A stretch of 26,789 nt of DNA from Nitrospira sp. UBA5698 (GCA_002420115.1 DIHK01000051.1:1-26789); one strand, 5' to 3'; counted from the first letter of the stretch, positions 15,428 through 23,107 are shown. Numbers and translations are program-made. The notes: a model not told the origin generated them from the sequence alone.

Positions 15428-16387
15428 ATGGTGTACAGGATGCAGAGAGTGAGTGTGATGGTCATAGTCATGGCCATGGCCATGGGATTGTGGGCCGAGC
15501 GCGTACTGGCGGCTGATCCATCTGATAAACGCCCACAACAGACGGCAGAACGAAACTGGCAACTCAGCTTCACGCCAAGCTACAGCCACGGGAATTTTGG
15601 TACGAATACGACCAGTGAGTTTATCTATGCGCCCTTTTCGATTAGACGATTGTTTTCCAAAGGGGATATATCGCTGGTCATTCCTTCCGTGACGGCGATC
15701 ACCGATGGACGTACAACCGTTGTGGGTAATACCGCATTCCGTGTTGATGACGACAACAGTGGTTCTGGTGGCGGCGGTGGGGGGGCGAATGACGATGGAG
15801 GTTGCAGCGGGAAGGGGTCCAATGTGTCCGGCAAGGATCGTGTCTGTGGGACGACAACGCGAACCGTTGGTCAGAAGGTGACGACGACAGGAATTGGTGA
15901 CGTGATTTTGCGTGGGCGCTACTATCTTGTGGAAGAACAGGACTATGTGCCGCTGATTGCGGTGACGGCCAGGTTGAAACTTCCCACAGCCAACGCGAGC
16001 CAGGGGTTAGGTACGGGCGAGTTTGATCATGGATATGGGGTCGAGATCTCGAAGCTCATTGGGACCAGCTGGCTCGTGTTCTTCGATGGTGGATATAACT
16101 TTATTGGTGATCCGGATCGAGGTGATGGTCTCGGTACCTTAGGCCTACGTAACCAATATTGGTATGATGTGGGGACTGGCTATTACCTCACGAAGGACCT
16201 CCTCACCAGCGTGTATTTCGAGGAGTATCGCGCGCTTGTCCCTGGTTTGCCCAATGCCAGAGATGTATTTTTCTCGTCGAATTATCGGCTCTCGCCGGCC
16301 TGGCGACTGAATGGCGGGGTTGCTGTGGGTCTCTCGAATGGCGCCCCGGATTATGTCGTTTCGATCGGTACCAGTTACCGGTTCTAG
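15428..16387 (+). CDS. Outer-membrane beta-barrel protein, transporter-like
   Basis: This is a protein of up to 319 residues with a signal peptide (MVIVMAMAMGLWAERVLA-AD). It has alternating hydrophobic/polar strands typical of a barrel (NWQLSFTPSYSHGNF, DVILRGRYYLV, WLVFFDGGYNFIGD, LTSVYFEEYRAL) and a C-terminal phenylalanine (SYRF), the usual insertion signal. The pattern is close to the Phenol_MetA_deg / putative outer-membrane transporter group. An extracellular-looking loop (about residues 105-140) is rich in Gly, Asp and Ser and holds two cysteines. The first ATG is almost on top of GAAAGGA; the ATG at 15440 has a more normal though long spacing, so the start may be 12 bases later. It is monocistronic after a terminator. 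The substrate is unknown. Confidence 0.7.
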   Translation: MVYRMQRVSVMVIVMAMAMGLWAERVLAADPSDKRPQQTAERNWQLSFTPSYSHGNFGTNTTSEFIYAPFSIRRLFSKGDISLVIPSVTAITDGRTTVVGNTAFRVDDDNSGSGGGGGGANDDGGCSGKGSNVSGKDRVCGTTTRTVGQKVTTTGIGDVILRGRYYLVEEQDYVPLIAVTARLKLPTANASQGLGTGEFDHGYGVEISKLIGTSWLVFFDGGYNFIGDPDRGDGLGTLGLRNQYWYDVGTGYYLTKDLLTSVYFEEYRALVPGLPNARDVFFSSNYRLSPAWRLNGGVAVGLSNGAPDYVVSIGTSYRF

Positions 16388-16547
16388 CCCGGTTCATTCA
16401 TGAAAACTGCGCGTTTATTCATCACGGTTGGCCATCTTCTACCTCTCTTGTGGCTGTTTACGCGCCTCAACGTGATACGTCTAATGAAACAAGTAGGTAA
16501 ATGCAAACAGTCTGGTGGCACCATACCAGGTTGACCGGAGTAAACGA

Positions 16548-17129
16548 ATGCCGCCGGATCAGCCTGTCGGAGTAGAGGACGCCCAACTGGTTGCCCGTAG
16601 CCTCACGCAAGACCATGAGGCGTTCGGACAGCTGATTGACCGGCATGCGGCGAAGATCGTCAATCTCGCCTATCGGATGGTGGGCAATCGTGCTGAAGCG
16701 GAGGATCTGGCGCAAGAAGCGTTTCTTACTGCATTTAAAGCGCTGTCGACGTTTCGTGCGGACTCGAAGTTTTCGACGTGGTTGTATCGAATCGCCACCA
16801 ATAAGTGCAAAGATTGGTTGCGGGTCAAGCGACCAGGAATGGGACAGCAGGATGTCGATATCGATGAGACGCTGGATATCCATATTGCGGAGGAGCAGAC
16901 GCCTGAGCGTCTGTTGTCGCAGCAGCAGGTGGCGCAGGAGTTGGAGCAAGCCATCCAGCGACTGCCGCCTCTTTATCGAGAAGCCTTTGTCCTGAAACAT
17001 ATTGAAGGCCTGAGCTACGAAGAGATGGAAGCGATTCTTGGAGTCAACAGCGATACGCTCAAGATGCGTGTCTATAAAGGACGGCTTCAACTCAGCCGTG
17101 AATTGGTGTCACTGAACCCTGCGCAGTAG
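16548..17129 (+). CDS. ECF-family RNA polymerase sigma factor
   Basis: The protein has 193 residues from the ATG that follows GGAG; an upstream GTG at 16515 is less likely. Region 2 spans about residues 25-95. It includes AFGQLIDRHAAKIVNLAYRM, AEDLAQEAFLTAFKAL (core binding) and FSTWLYRIATNKCKDWLR (the -10 recognition helix). Region 4 is at about 130-185, with LPPLYREAFVLKHIEGLSYEEMEAIL and TLKMRVYKGRLQL (helix-turn-helix for -35). There is no region 1 or 3, so it is a group IV (ECF) sigma of the RpoE type. The next gene, 23 bases downstream, encodes a membrane protein with an anti-sigma-like cytoplasmic segment, the usual ECF arrangement. The target promoters cannot be told from here. Confidence 0.92.
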   Translation: MPPDQPVGVEDAQLVARSLTQDHEAFGQLIDRHAAKIVNLAYRMVGNRAEAEDLAQEAFLTAFKALSTFRADSKFSTWLYRIATNKCKDWLRVKRPGMGQQDVDIDETLDIHIAEEQTPERLLSQQQVAQELEQAIQRLPPLYREAFVLKHIEGLSYEEMEAILGVNSDTLKMRVYKGRLQLSRELVSLNPAQ

Positions 17130-17152
17130 GACGGGGCTAGTATGGTGATCCT

Positions 17153-17836
17153 ATGACTGAACCGGAACTCCTCATCCAGCGTTTCCTCGACCATGATCTC
17201 ACTCCTGAGGAACGGGTGGTCTTTTTGAAAACTGTTGATGCCGACCCTGCATTGCGTCGACGTTGGCTCAATCTGGAAATGGTGGTGGCTGAAGCGGCTC
17301 GATTGCCGAGGCTGGCTCCATCAGCACGGTTCCTGAGCGAGTTGAAGGCGAGCCTTGCTCCACCGGTTCCGAGCTGGTGGGAACGTGTGTGGGCGGCTGT
17401 GACCACGCCACGAACGCTGGAGTGGAATCTTGCCGGAGCGATCGCGGCGGCCTGTGTTGTGATGGTGGCAGTCGCGGGGCTCTTGACGGTGAGGCCGGAA
17501 CGAGTGGTGGAGGTGCCGGTCGCCATGACCCCAACCCAGACGATTGCCGCTGGTACCAAACAAGCAGCCCCACAGGTGTTTGTCCGGCTTGTCCTACTGC
17601 AGCCAGGAGCACGATCCGTATCTGTCGCGGGCGACTTTAATGGATGGAACCCTGCGCACACACCCCTGGAACGTTCGGACGGCGGGGTGTGGACGGCCAC
17701 GATTCCGCTCAAGCCCGGTCGATACCAATACATGTTCGTCATTGACGGCAAACAATGGGTTGCTGATCCGCTGGCGACGGAAGCCGAGACTGATGGATTC
17801 GGGGCACAGAATGCGGTGCTCGATGTCGATATTTAA
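17153..17836 (+). CDS. Anti-sigma-like membrane protein with periplasmic CBM48/AMPK-type glycan-binding domain
   Basis: The protein has 227 residues. The first ~70 resemble the short helical cytoplasmic domain of anti-sigma factors (LIQRFLDHDLTPEERVVFL, then DPALRRRWL) but lack zinc-finger cysteines. One transmembrane helix is at about 93-113. The C-terminal ~85 residues form an early-set glycan-binding domain of the AMPK-beta / CBM48 type. They carry VSVAGDFNGWNP (W165), GGVWTATIPLKPGRYQYMF and IDGKQWVADP (W202). The two tryptophans match the glucan-stacking positions, while the lysine usual after QY is methionine here. A cytoplasmic sigma-binding end joined to a periplasmic sugar-binding end suggests a sensor that releases the sigma factor on binding an alpha-glucan-like ligand. 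The domain calls are firm; the sensing role is inferred. Confidence 0.8.
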   Translation: MTEPELLIQRFLDHDLTPEERVVFLKTVDADPALRRRWLNLEMVVAEAARLPRLAPSARFLSELKASLAPPVPSWWERVWAAVTTPRTLEWNLAGAIAAACVVMVAVAGLLTVRPERVVEVPVAMTPTQTIAAGTKQAAPQVFVRLVLLQPGARSVSVAGDFNGWNPAHTPLERSDGGVWTATIPLKPGRYQYMFVIDGKQWVADPLATEAETDGFGAQNAVLDVDI

Positions 17837-17889
17837 ATTTCCTCACGTGTCCCTTGCAACGAGCCTAGTCTGTATGTACTCTCCCGCAG

Positions 17890-18276
17890 ATGGGAATGAG
17901 ACTGAAGGGGTTAGGCCGCTTCTCGTGGACGGCTCTCATTGTGATCATGGTGCTGTATGGTTGTTTGGCCTGTGCGAAACCTCCGGCAATGAAACCGAGT
18001 GTGCCCACGCCGCTGGCGGGTGCCGTACGATTCACCCTGCTGGCACCTGGTGCCACACAAGTTGTTCTGGTCGGGTCCTTCAATGGCTGGGCCACGGATG
18101 CGACGCCGATGACGATCGTCGAGGGCGCATTGTGGTCGGTCACGGTGCCCTTGAATCCAGGGGAGTATCCTTTCATGTTCGTGATCGACGGTGGGCAGTG
18201 GATCACGCCGCCGCACGCTGAAGATTTTGTGACCGATGGATTCGGACAAACCAATGGGGTTGTGATCGTACGGTAA
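17890..18276 (+). CDS. Small CBM48-domain lipoprotein
   Basis: This is a 128-residue protein with a signal sequence and cysteines C25 and C28 at its end; neither sits in a perfect lipobox, but lipidation is likely. The mature part is a single early-set CBM48/AMPK-type domain: VVLVGSFNGWATD (W67), LWSVTVPLNPGEYPFMF, IDGGQWITPP (W104) and TDGFGQTN. It is clearly paralogous to the C-terminal domain of the anti-sigma-like protein just upstream, with the same FNGW, FVIDG-QW and TDGFG signatures. The two genes probably arose by tandem duplication of this domain. It lies 53 bases after that gene on the same strand. It could present or buffer the same glycan ligand at the envelope; this is inference. 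Confidence 0.75.
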   Translation: MGMRLKGLGRFSWTALIVIMVLYGCLACAKPPAMKPSVPTPLAGAVRFTLLAPGATQVVLVGSFNGWATDATPMTIVEGALWSVTVPLNPGEYPFMFVIDGGQWITPPHAEDFVTDGFGQTNGVVIVR

Positions 18277-18544
18277 GAAGATGATGAAGACGCGAATCGA
18301 ACGGGTGATAGGCAGGTTGAGTGTCGTGGCTGCGTTGATGGCTCCCTCGGTCTGTGCTGAGCCGCTTGCAGTGCAGGATCGTGACGCAACCACTCGATGG
18401 AGTTGTGATCGTACGGTACGACCATGATGAGGATGCAAATCGATAGAGCGCTGGGGGTGCTGAGCGTCATGGTTGCCTTGACGGCTTCCTCGGTCTGGGC
18501 CGAACCGCTCACGGCTCAGGATCGGGACGCAATTACTCGGCTTG
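18259..18544 (+). repeat. 143-bp tandem duplication spanning a gene start
   Basis: Copy 1 is 18259-18401 and copy 2 is 18402-18544. Both begin GTTGTGATCGTACGGTA, are followed by ATGATGA, and run through a signal-peptide coding stretch to a similar CAGGATCGNGACGCAA word. Copy 1 also carries the end of the CBM48 lipoprotein gene. The period, 143, is not a multiple of three, so copy 1 runs into a stop where copy 2 begins. Divergence shows the event is old. Confidence 0.75.
18281..18427 (+). pseudogene. Truncated duplicate of the start of the next gene
   Basis: A 48-codon frame encodes MMKTRIERVIGRLSVVAALM and continues to SVCAEPLAVQDRDATTR. It matches the first 39 residues of the next gene (MMRMQIDRALGVLSVMVALT, SVWAEPLTAQDRDAITR). 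It then reads out of frame into the second copy and ends at TGA, which overlaps the next start in ATGA. It is best read as a remnant of a tandem duplication that truncated the original gene copy. It still has an intact signal peptide and sits 4 bases after the CBM48 gene. If expressed, it would make a short exported peptide, or it could act as a translational leader for the full gene. Confidence 0.6.
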
Positions 18545-19395
18545 GTTCCACGCAAGGTCGTTCGGAGAACGAGATCGCACCCTTGCTCGATCACGTCAGC
18601 AAGGCAGGGGAGCGAGGCCTTCCCACCGAGTCGTTGCTGAACAAGGTCCGCGAAGGGCTAGCCAAAGGGGTTGAACCCAAGCGGATCGATCCGGTGCTGC
18701 GACAGATGACATCTCGACTCGAATCTGCCCATGAAGTCCTGCAGGAGGCTGGTTCTCGCGGCATGGAAGAGGGGAATCGGCAGCGTGCCATCGAGACCAT
18801 GGCTGAAGCGCTCTCGCGTGGGACCACTGTGGATGAAGTGCGGGAGCTGAGCCGACTCTCGCAAGATGGTCGACATAAGGCGACGCAGGAAGAGCTCGCA
18901 GCCGGTGCTAAAGGCTTAGCCGTGATGAAGGAAGGACGAATTCCGTCGAAAGATGGAACGGCCTTGGTCGGCGAGGGGATGAAGCAAGGCTATCGTGCAT
19001 CGGAGCTCCTGGATCTCAGTCGGGAAGTCAAACGGCGTGGATCCGATTTTGAAGAGGGGCGTGCGAGCCTCAAAGCGCTTCGTGATCAGGTCCGGCGTGG
19101 AGAACGTAGTGATCGGCTCTTCAAGGATGAGGATCACAGTGGTTCCGGGAGCGGATCAGGTGGTGATCGAAGAGACCGGGGAGATCGCGGAGGGCGAGAC
19201 AGTCAAGAAGAGTCCTCGCGCGATCGATCGGACCGCCACGACCGATCAGGGGGAGGTGATCGATCGGACCGCACCAATCGTCCTGACAAAGTTGAACGCC
19301 TTGATCGCCCTGAGAAAGTCGATCGCATTGAGCGTCCGGATAGACTCGACCGATTGGACCGATCGGATCATTCCGGCAGTGGGCGAGATCGTTGA
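18424..19395 (+). CDS. Exported helical protein with Arg/Asp-rich tail
   Basis: The protein has 323 residues. The signal peptide ends SSVWA-EP (residue 26). Residues about 30-235 are predicted to be helical and contain repeated turns with SRG / RG-x-x-x-DEV. Examples are VSKAGERGLPTESLLNKVRE, VLQEAGSRGMEEGNRQ, ALSRGTTVDEVRELSRL and GMKQGYRASELLDLSREVK; this looks like a helical repeat of about 30-40 residues. The C-terminal ~90 residues are low complexity: GSGSGSGG, then RDRGDRGGRD and repeated LDRPEKVDR units. No family is recognised. Its start overlaps the stop of the truncated duplicate, and it follows the CBM48 genes on the same strand, so it may be a member or target of the same sigma-factor system. 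Confidence 0.7.
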   Translation: MMRMQIDRALGVLSVMVALTASSVWAEPLTAQDRDAITRLGSTQGRSENEIAPLLDHVSKAGERGLPTESLLNKVREGLAKGVEPKRIDPVLRQMTSRLESAHEVLQEAGSRGMEEGNRQRAIETMAEALSRGTTVDEVRELSRLSQDGRHKATQEELAAGAKGLAVMKEGRIPSKDGTALVGEGMKQGYRASELLDLSREVKRRGSDFEEGRASLKALRDQVRRGERSDRLFKDEDHSGSGSGSGGDRRDRGDRGGRDSQEESSRDRSDRHDRSGGGDRSDRTNRPDKVERLDRPEKVDRIERPDRLDRLDRSDHSGSGRDR

Positions 19396-19746
19396 TTCCT
19401 GCGTGCCATCATCTTTGCACGAACCCCTCAAAGAGTGGATCTTTCTTTCCGTACTTGATACACCAAACCAGAGAAGGCTCAGGCTATCACAGGTGTCCGA
19501 GCGTCGCCTCGTATTATGTATGACGGTTCGTATCCCATCGGCCAGTTCAGGTTGGATCGTCCTCTTGTGAAAGTTGCAGGTTTCAAGTTTGTTGTTTCAG
19601 ATTTGACGATTCTGTACAACTTGAAACGTTTAACGTGAAACCTGGAACTCAGAGTTGAGGTGCGCAGCGGCGTATCGGTGGTGGTGGCAGGCGCGGTGAT
19701 GATTGCTGCCGGCCAGGAGAAGGTCGTGCCGAGCGAGGAGGGGCTG
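19396..19746. other. 351-base spacer with a hairpin repeat
   Basis: No convincing gene is seen; frames running through it are shadows of the charged tail upstream. The only clear structure is the TTTCAAG/CTTGAAA-rich inverted repeat at 19577-19644. The last bases hold the ribosome site GGAGGGG for the next gene. Confidence 0.5.
19577..19644. repeat. Dispersed hairpin repeat (GTTTCA family), copy 1
   Basis: The outer arms CAGGTTTCA (19577-19585) and TGAAACCTG (19636-19644) are perfect inverse complements. Inside them lie TTTCAAGTTT and CAACTTGAAAC, so several alternative stems can form. The words match the hairpin in the nuoCD-nuoE spacer (26071-26132), which suggests one dispersed intergenic repeat family. 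Confidence 0.6.
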
Positions 19747-20073
19747 ATGAAGAGTTTGTTCATCGCAATCAGTGGGGCGATCATACTGATGAGCAGTGTG
19801 GTCTATGCTCAGTCTGATATGCAGGTGACCGATCCGCGTAAGCTGAATCAAGAGGACTGGATTGAGCGCAGTTTCGATAGGGGACAGCTGAATCGCCAGG
19901 AAGAAGTTCAACTCGATCGTGAACAGGCTCGCATCGATCGTAGAGAGCGTAGAGGAAAAGTGGGCGGGGTCGTGAAAAGAAAAGAAGCCGCACGAAGTGG
20001 CGCTGCACAGAAACGCGCGCCCCGGCCTATTGTGCGAGAACGACAGGATCGCCGGGATGCACAGCATCGCTGA
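19747..20073 (+). CDS. Small exported Arg/Asp/Gln-rich protein
   Basis: This is a 108-residue protein starting at the ATG 3 bases after GGAGGGG; the in-frame GTG at 19660 has no such site. The signal peptide MKSLFIAISGAIILMSSVVYA-QS is followed by a charged, probably helical region (LNQEDWIERSFDRGQLNRQE, VQLDREQARIDRRERRGK) and a basic Ala/Arg/Pro tail. Composition and the DRxxxRRE patterns recall the tails of the exported proteins at 14676 and 18424, but it is shorter. Overall charge is strongly positive. No domain is recognised. About 60-75 bases after the stop a short AGCCG/CGGCT stem with T-rich flank may end the transcript. Confidence 0.65.
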   Translation: MKSLFIAISGAIILMSSVVYAQSDMQVTDPRKLNQEDWIERSFDRGQLNRQEEVQLDREQARIDRRERRGKVGGVVKRKEAARSGAAQKRAPRPIVRERQDRRDAQHR

Positions 20074-20179
20074 TTCTGGAATGGTCTACGATGTTGATCG
20101 TGAGGCTCTTTTCTTATTACGCTGGCATCCAGTCAGCCGGCCTTCGGCTTTGGCGTTTTGTGTCTGATCTGGTCCCTGC

Positions 20180-20191
20180 TACAATGCCTGC
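20180..20191 (+). promoter_or_regulatory. Possible -10 element placing transcription start at the ATG
   Basis: TACAAT at 20180-20185 matches five of six sigma-70 -10 bases and ends 6 bases before the ATG at 20192. No Shine-Dalgarno site lies between them. This is the arrangement of a leaderless mRNA. The -35 is poor (TTGTGT with a 16-base spacer). Confidence 0.35.
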
Positions 20192-22834
20192 ATGGATGTC
20201 ATCGCGACGCACGGGAATGCGGATTTTGATGGCCTCGCCTCGATGGTTGCCGCGAGAAAACTTTATCCTGGAGCTAAGCTGGTCTTGCCGGCTGGAGCAC
20301 AGGAAGCGGTTCGTAATTTTCTCACCGTTCACGACCTTGATCTCAGTAAACTGAAAGAACTCGACCTCCAGCAGATCACGAGGCTCATCCTGGTCGATAC
20401 TCAGGAGCCGAGCCGGATCGGAACGCTCACATCCTGTCTCGAAAACCCCGCAGTCGAGGTCGTGGTCTTCGATCACCATATTGAATCAGAGTCGGTCTGT
20501 GCCGGACGTTCGAAACAATCGGTGGTGGACTCGATTGGGGCCACAACAACGCTGCTCATCGAGCAGCTTCAGCGGCGGCATATCCCAGTGACTCCGTTTG
20601 AGGCGACCGTGATGGCCCTCGGACTCTATGAAGAGACCGGCTCATTTACCTTTGCCTCCACGACCAGCCGAGATTTTGAGGCGGGGGCGTTCCTCGTCCA
20701 AGCCGGCGCAGATCTGAATATGGTCTCGGACACCCTCTACACGCCGCTTGATCCGGATGCCATTGCGCTGCTGAATGATTTTCTGGAACACACTGATGTG
20801 CTGTACCTGGAAGGTCGCAAAGTCCTCGTATCCACGAGCACGATCGATCGCTGCCGCGGCGAGGCGGCCGGCGTGGTGCATCGCCTCGCCGAATTGCAGG
20901 GAGTTGATGCCGTCCTTGTGGCCGTCATGATGGCGGATCGTGTGGAAGTGATCGGAAGGAGTCGTCGACCTGAGATAGACGTTGGTTGGATCGCTCGAGA
21001 ATTCAAAGGAGGAGGCCATGCCGTCGCGGCATCCGCCACAGTCAAAGGGCAGACGCTCTCAGAAGTCAAAGAGAAGATCGTTCAGCTGCTGACCACACAC
21101 TATCGCCCGACGTTGCTGGCCCAGGATGTCATGACCCGGCCGGTCAAAGCGATCGAGGTCGACACGACGGTTGCTGACGCAGGTCAGCGGATGACGGCCT
21201 ATGGTCTGAATGTCTTTCCCATCTTGGATGAGAAGGACCGTTACACGGGGATCGTCAGCAGAGAGTCGATTCAGAAGGCGTTGTTTCATCGGCTGGGTAA
21301 GATGGCCGTGCGTGACATCATGCAGACCGACGCCTATACCGCAAAGCCGGAGACATCCTTTCATGAAATCGAAACCGCCATGATCGAGCGGAACCAGCGA
21401 TGTGTTCCGATCGTCAAAGAGGCGAAAGTCGTCGGGGTCATTACCCGAACCGATTTGCTGCGAACGCTTCATGACGATGTGCTGAAAACAGCCAGAACAC
21501 GCACTATGGGGGCAGACGAAGCTGAAGCCGCCATCGGAGGGCCACACCGTAACGTGAAGGGGTTGTTACGAAACCGCTTGCCGCATCGTCTTGTGGCCTT
21601 GCTTGAGGACGCGGGGCAGCTCGCCGATCGCTGTGAGGTGTCGTTATTCGTTGTCGGCGGTTGTGTCAGGGATTTGCTGCTGGGTATTCAGAATCTTGAC
21701 TTGGATCTCGTGGTCGAAGGTGACGGGATCTCATTTGCCAGGAAACTCGGCAACGTATTGCAAGCTCGAGTCAAGGTGCATGAGCGATTCGGGACAGCAA
21801 TGGTGCTCCTCTCGGAGGGCCTCAAGCTCGACGTGGCTACCGCCAGAACGGAGTACTACGAGTATCCCACTGCCTTGCCGACGGTGGAACAGAGTTCCAT
21901 CAAGAAAGATCTCTATCGTCGTGACTTCACGATCAATGCCTTGGCCGTTCGACTGAACGGGAAGGGGTTTGGCGATGTACAGGACTTCTACGGTGGACAA
22001 CGAGACCTGAACGAGAAAGTGATCCGTGTCTTGCACGGCCTCAGTTTTATCGAAGACCCGACGCGCGTATTCCGAGCGATCCGATTTGAAACGCGGTTCG
22101 GTTTTCATCTGGGCAAGGACACAGCCGCGTTGATTGCGGGTGTGGTCAAGATGAACCTCTTTCACCGACTGTCAGGCCATCGCTTGCTGGAAGAGTTGAA
22201 GTTGCTCTTCTCTGAACGGGAGCCCAGGCAGTCCATCAAGCGGTTGGCAGATATGGGATTGCTGCGATTCATTCATCCCAAGCTGAGTTGGTCCGACCGC
22301 TTGGAAAAGCTCTTACATGCGATCGATGAAGCCGTCGATTGGTACCGGCTGCTGTACCTGGACAGGAAGATGGCTGTCTGGTTGGTCTATATGATGGGCC
22401 TGATCGAGCTGGTGCCGGAGCATCACATGAAGGAGATTCTTAAACGATTTCCTTTTTCTGAGCAGGACGCCACGCGACTGAAAATGGCGCGTGTGGGCTG
22501 CCATTATGCTATGCGCCGATTGGCATCGAAACGGCCACTTAAGCCGGCGGAGGTGTATCACCTCCTATCGGGATTGTCCGACGAGACGCTATTACTTCTC
22601 ATGGCAAAGAGTAAGGGAGACACTGTCAGACGCCACATCTCAGCCTTTGTTACAACCTATCAGCATGTGAAGCCGGCGCTGTCAGGGGCCGATCTCAAGG
22701 AAATGGGGTTGAAGCCAGGGCCGCAGTTTAAGCAGATCCTTGCCCAATTACTTGATGCACGCCTGAATGGTGACCTGCGGACTGAGGCTGAAGAACGACG
22801 ATTCGTTCAGCAGATGGTTCATGCACCAATGTGA
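20192..22834 (+). CDS. DHH phosphoesterase – CBS pair – tRNA nucleotidyltransferase (A-adding/CCA type)
   Basis: This is an 880-residue three-part protein. Residues 1-300 are a DHH/DHHA1 phosphoesterase of the NrnA/RecJ superfamily, with THGNADFDG (H7, D11, D13), VDT (68-70), DHH (94-96) and GGGH (273-276). Residues about 305-430 hold two CBS domains (MTRPVKAIEVDTTVADA and IMQTDAYTAKPETSF), which bind adenine nucleotides. From about 455 on is a class II poly(A) polymerase / tRNA nucleotidyltransferase. It has VVGGCVRDLLLG, the catalytic DLD (503-505), RRDFTINALA (576-585) and RVFRAIRFETRFGF. The same architecture is known from Aquifex-type A-adding enzymes, which complete tRNA 3' ends with a separate CC-adding partner. 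Whether it adds A only or CCA cannot be told by eye. It stands alone, with no ribosome site before the ATG. Confidence 0.9.
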   Translation: MDVIATHGNADFDGLASMVAARKLYPGAKLVLPAGAQEAVRNFLTVHDLDLSKLKELDLQQITRLILVDTQEPSRIGTLTSCLENPAVEVVVFDHHIESESVCAGRSKQSVVDSIGATTTLLIEQLQRRHIPVTPFEATVMALGLYEETGSFTFASTTSRDFEAGAFLVQAGADLNMVSDTLYTPLDPDAIALLNDFLEHTDVLYLEGRKVLVSTSTIDRCRGEAAGVVHRLAELQGVDAVLVAVMMADRVEVIGRSRRPEIDVGWIAREFKGGGHAVAASATVKGQTLSEVKEKIVQLLTTHYRPTLLAQDVMTRPVKAIEVDTTVADAGQRMTAYGLNVFPILDEKDRYTGIVSRESIQKALFHRLGKMAVRDIMQTDAYTAKPETSFHEIETAMIERNQRCVPIVKEAKVVGVITRTDLLRTLHDDVLKTARTRTMGADEAEAAIGGPHRNVKGLLRNRLPHRLVALLEDAGQLADRCEVSLFVVGGCVRDLLLGIQNLDLDLVVEGDGISFARKLGNVLQARVKVHERFGTAMVLLSEGLKLDVATARTEYYEYPTALPTVEQSSIKKDLYRRDFTINALAVRLNGKGFGDVQDFYGGQRDLNEKVIRVLHGLSFIEDPTRVFRAIRFETRFGFHLGKDTAALIAGVVKMNLFHRLSGHRLLEELKLLFSEREPRQSIKRLADMGLLRFIHPKLSWSDRLEKLLHAIDEAVDWYRLLYLDRKMAVWLVYMMGLIELVPEHHMKEILKRFPFSEQDATRLKMARVGCHYAMRRLASKRPLKPAEVYHLLSGLSDETLLLLMAKSKGDTVRRHISAFVTTYQHVKPALSGADLKEMGLKPGPQFKQILAQLLDARLNGDLRTEAEERRFVQQMVHAPM

Positions 22835-23038
22835 ACGGCTTGAATTTTTGGAACATAAATTAGAAAAGGCCATCTCAGACCGTCACCAAGCTGGAAGAGC
22901 TGTGACGTGACCAGTCAGGTGACCCACCTGGTATAGCCGTTGATCCACAGCAGAAGTCGCCACCTGGATCACTTGCCCCGCTGCTCGAAGTAAGTCGCCG
23001 CACTCAGAATTGCAACATTTGCATTTTTTAGAGCCAAA

Positions 23039-23068
23039 CCTCACTTGGCATGATATCCAAGGGTGAGG
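23039..23068 (+). promoter_or_regulatory. Hairpin in the nuoA leader
   Basis: CCTCACTTGG (23039-23048) can pair with CCAA-GG-GTGAGG (23057-23068) around CATGATAT, with a two-base bulge: ten base pairs in all. It ends 39 bases before the nuoA ATG, in a 273-base leader that also holds TTGCAACATTTGCATTTTTT just upstream. It may influence expression of the operon; the type of control is unknown. Confidence 0.35.
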
Positions 23069-23107
23069 AAAAGCACGTGTGTCAGAATTACATACATAGT
23101 TACTGCC

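Noticed and set aside
16400..16534. Small 44-codon frame with a hydrophobic start before the ECF sigma gene
   Set aside because: There is no ribosome site, no homology I recognise, and it sits where a promoter would be expected.
17865..18594. Overlapping minus-strand frames opposite the CBM48 lipoprotein and duplicated start
   Set aside because: They have no domain, no ribosome site and are fully opposed to supported genes.
18995..19570. Plus-strand frame extending beyond the charged tail protein
   Set aside because: It is a shifted reading of the same charged repeats. I considered a frameshift, but the main frame ends cleanly and the extension has no domain.
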